This document shows positions 14,256-15,564 of a stretch of 15,564 nucleotides of DNA, piece after piece; position 1 is the stretch's first letter, and each line of letters begins with the position of its first letter. The stretch is taken from positions 1 through 15,564 of the forward strand of contig JANXUW010000305.1 in the NCBI GenBank assembly GCA_025351985.1, written 5' to 3'. The translations under genes and the position numbers were made by a program. The DNA comes from Pseudolysobacter sp. Lineage in GTDB: Bacteria > Pseudomonadota > Gammaproteobacteria > Xanthomonadales > Rhodanobacteraceae. A model generated the notes under the pieces. That model saw nothing but the letters and a program-made list of their open reading frames with translations, ran no database searches and was not told the DNA's origin.

Positions 14256-14630
14256 TCAAGGCTCGGATGTCATGGATTTGACGACTGTGCCCTGTGCGTC
14301 CAAATCGAGCAACCTGAATTGGTGCTTGGTCAAATCGACCACCTCATAGTGATATGCACGCCCCCACGGGTCTAATAGATCGCGGCTTTTCGCGTACGGT
14401 CCGTTCCAGTTCGGTACGCCATCATCGAGCAGCAAGCCTTGCGATGTCTTCGGCAGGATTCCGGTATCGAGTCGATAAGCGTTGATCTTCATCGTCAACG
14501 CCACCAGCTCCCCCTCGACCCGATCGTAGCGGCTCTCGCTATTCATTACTCGATACAAAACGTAGCCTGAAAAAATCGCGAGCGCAGTTACGAATATGCC
14601 AAGCGTCCAAAATAACTTTGCTCGCTTCAC
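14256..14630 (-). CDS. GspG-like (type II secretion pseudopilin core) protein without prepilin signal
   Basis: I choose the GTG at 14630 (first residues MKRAKLFWTLGIF) because GAGGAG stands 6-9 nt upstream; this gives 124 aa. A single TM helix at about 7-28 is followed by a periplasmic domain with the GspG C-terminal signature: AYRLDTGILPKTSQGLLL at 51-68, then WNGPYAK at 75-81 and LLDPWGRAYHYE at 85-96. True major pseudopilins carry a G/FTLxE prepilin-peptidase site at the start of the helix; none is visible, so this is probably a membrane-anchored relative and not a processed pseudopilin. No other secretion-system genes are nearby. GC is low (28 of 60 at 14221-14280). It lies 77 bp downstream of the 97-aa gene on the same strand. 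Confidence 0.78.
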   Translation of the reverse strand: MKRAKLFWTLGIFVTALAIFSGYVLYRVMNSESRYDRVEGELVALTMKINAYRLDTGILPKTSQGLLLDDGVPNWNGPYAKSRDLLDPWGRAYHYEVVDLTKHQFRLLDLDAQGTVVKSMTSEP

Positions 14631-14707
14631 GAAGCTCTCCTCACCAAATGGCGAATCTTCGAACACTGCTCGCCATATTCAGTTCCGTATGCTTCGCGAA
14701 AATCTGA

Positions 14708-15001
14708 CTATTCGACGTCGTTCTCTAATTTCAATAGCCTTTGCAGCACGACCGCTTTGGCGAATGAGCGATGATGCGTTTCGAGCCAAGCAGCGCCGAT
14801 ATACTCATGGACAGTTGCGGCTTGCAAAAGATTGCGCGCAGTTCCAAGCCTGATGGATTGCAGCAAACACAATGCATTGTCTCGTGCTCGCTCCCCCTCC
14901 AAAGCAAACCAATGCGGCGCGCCAGATAAATCGGCCTGCCAGTCAGCATGCACCATGTCGAGAAAATCCACAGCTGTTGCAAGCACTAAATTTGCGCTCA
15001 T
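14708..15001 (-). CDS. Hypothetical 97-aa protein
   Basis: I do not recognise this protein. It starts at an ATG at 15001 with GAAGGG about 10 nt upstream and ends at 14708. It looks like a soluble, largely alpha-helical protein with several tryptophans: ATAVDFLDMVHADWQADL, PHWFALEGERARDNALCL, LGTARNLLQAATVHEYIGAAW and AVVLQRLLKL. No signal peptide, membrane helix or metal-binding motif is visible. It begins only 13 bp after the stop of the metalloprotease gene on the same strand, so the two may be co-transcribed. Its composition is AT-richer than the metalloprotease gene (27 of 60 GC at 14701-14760 against 37 of 60 at 15121-15180). The ribosome-binding site, the tight spacing and the full-length open frame argue that it is real. 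Confidence 0.62.
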   Translation of the reverse strand: MSANLVLATAVDFLDMVHADWQADLSGAPHWFALEGERARDNALCLLQSIRLGTARNLLQAATVHEYIGAAWLETHHRSFAKAVVLQRLLKLENDVE

Positions 15002-15014
15002 GCAATTAGGCCCT

Positions 15015-15564
15015 TCAAATCGGTGCGCCCGGCGGAATCACCGGCAACGCGTGCAGCTTCACCGACTTCGGATCGGCGAGATATTTCGCGATGTAGTTCG
15101 CAGCCTCATGCCGACTGCTGGCGATGCTGTCGTGGCCCGGATTTTTTTCGAGCCAGTGTTGCCACTGCGCGAGGCTGTCGCGCACGTCGGCTTGCACTTG
15201 TGCATGCAGTTGGCCGCCTTCGAGCGTGGCGAGCAGGCTGTCGAGCACGACCCAATTGGCGGCGAGTTGCACGGCGCTCGCAGCAGGCGCGGCGATGCCG
15301 GACGCGCCACTGTCACGCGCGCCGGCATCTGCGCCATCGCCCTGCCAAGTGCCGCGGAATACCTGATCGAGAACGCTCGCTATTCCGGGTTGCGCGGTAT
15401 CGCGCGCGTGCTGCCAGGCGATACGATTCAGGCGTGACGGATCGAACAGGAATTGCGTGGTCTGCATCGCAGCGGCTTCGACTGCGGACAGCGCATCGAA
15501 TACCGGTGCGCTGCGTGTGGCGAAATATTCGCGACTGCGACTGTACTCGGCGCCAGGCGGTGTG
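15015..15564 (-). CDS. Zinc-dependent metalloprotease (DUF4953/DUF5117 type), C-terminal part, 5' end outside window
   Basis: The frame is open from the right edge (codons from 15563) to a TGA at 15017-15015, giving 182 residues. An internal ATG at 15467 is not the start, since the family-like text continues upstream of it (EYFATRSAPVFDALSAVEAAA). Residues after it, FLFDPSRLNRIAWQHARDT and IASVLDQVFRGTWQG, match the C-terminal helical region of large exported zinc metalloproteases of the DUF4953 class; their HExxH catalytic core would lie far upstream, outside the window. The later part (LLATLEGGQLHAQVQADVR, SSRHEAANYIAKYLADP) is the usual helical tail. An Ala/Gly/Asp-rich stretch (GDGADAGARDSGASG) interrupts it. 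Family call is from pattern recognition only; catalytic residues cannot be checked here. Confidence 0.72.
   Translation of the reverse strand, partial: TPPGAEYSRSREYFATRSAPVFDALSAVEAAAMQTTQFLFDPSRLNRIAWQHARDTAQPGIASVLDQVFRGTWQGDGADAGARDSGASGIAAPAASAVQLAANWVVLDSLLATLEGGQLHAQVQADVRDSLAQWQHWLEKNPGHDSIASSRHEAANYIAKYLADPKSVKLHALPVIPPGAPI

Noticed and set aside
15015..15467. A complete 150-aa gene starting at the ATG at 15467
   Set aside because: The frame stays open to the window edge, and the upstream residues (EYFATRSAPVFDALSAVEA) continue the family pattern, so the ATG is internal to a longer gene.
1..15564. CRISPR arrays, tRNA genes, insertion sequences and prophage genes
   Set aside because: No regularly spaced repeats, cloverleaf-like segments, transposase or phage-like frames were seen on either strand.

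Overview
This 15.6 kb window comes from a high-GC proteobacterial chromosome, most likely a gammaproteobacterium near Xanthomonadales/Lysobacterales (Rhodanobacteraceae-like). The grounds are gene content: an algZ-algR-hemC block, a DUF3034 outer-membrane protein beside an exported truncated haemoglobin, a YceH protein, an exported S9 peptidase and a DUF4953-type zinc metalloprotease. The lineage is an inference, not a demonstrated placement. Coding density is high and no gene-free stretch exceeds about 225 bp. I see no rRNA, tRNA, CRISPR array, insertion sequence or replication origin.

Layout. (1) 3-560, +: the end of a DUF481 outer-membrane beta-barrel protein, closed by a textbook intrinsic terminator. 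(2) 650-4068, -: carboxylesterase, AlgZ/LytS-type kinase, AlgR/LytTR-type response regulator and hemC. The last three have overlapping or near-overlapping ends and look like one transcript. (3) 4213-6660, +: exported prolyl-oligopeptidase-family (S9) peptidase with its own promoter, followed by a PssA-type phosphatidylserine synthase (6773-7390, +). (4) 7440-11630, -: five consecutive genes whose products all carry export or membrane signals. In transcription order they are a COG4315 repeat protein, an amicyanin-like cupredoxin lipoprotein, a two-TM periplasmic sensor that ends after its HAMP segment, a DUF3034 barrel protein and a group 1 truncated haemoglobin with a signal peptide. This is the most interesting block. 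(5) 11856-12719, +: DJ-1/PfpI-family protein, convergent with yceH (12755-13486, -). (6) About 13.63-15.0 kb: an AT-richer accessory stretch with a RelE/ParE-type toxin-antitoxin pair (+), a GspG-like protein lacking a prepilin signal (-) and an unrecognised 97-aa protein (-). (7) 15015-15564, -: the C-terminal part of a zinc-dependent metalloprotease that runs off the right edge.

How the genes work together. Kinase and regulator form a two-component pair coupled to haem synthesis (hemC), the arrangement known for algZ-algR-hemC in Pseudomonas. The 7.4-11.1 kb cluster combines a copper protein, a haem protein, an outer-membrane barrel and a periplasmic sensor. This suggests an envelope redox or gas-sensing module, but its function is not established by anything visible here. 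The toxin and antitoxin genes overlap by 4 bp and share a putative promoter that would give a leaderless message.
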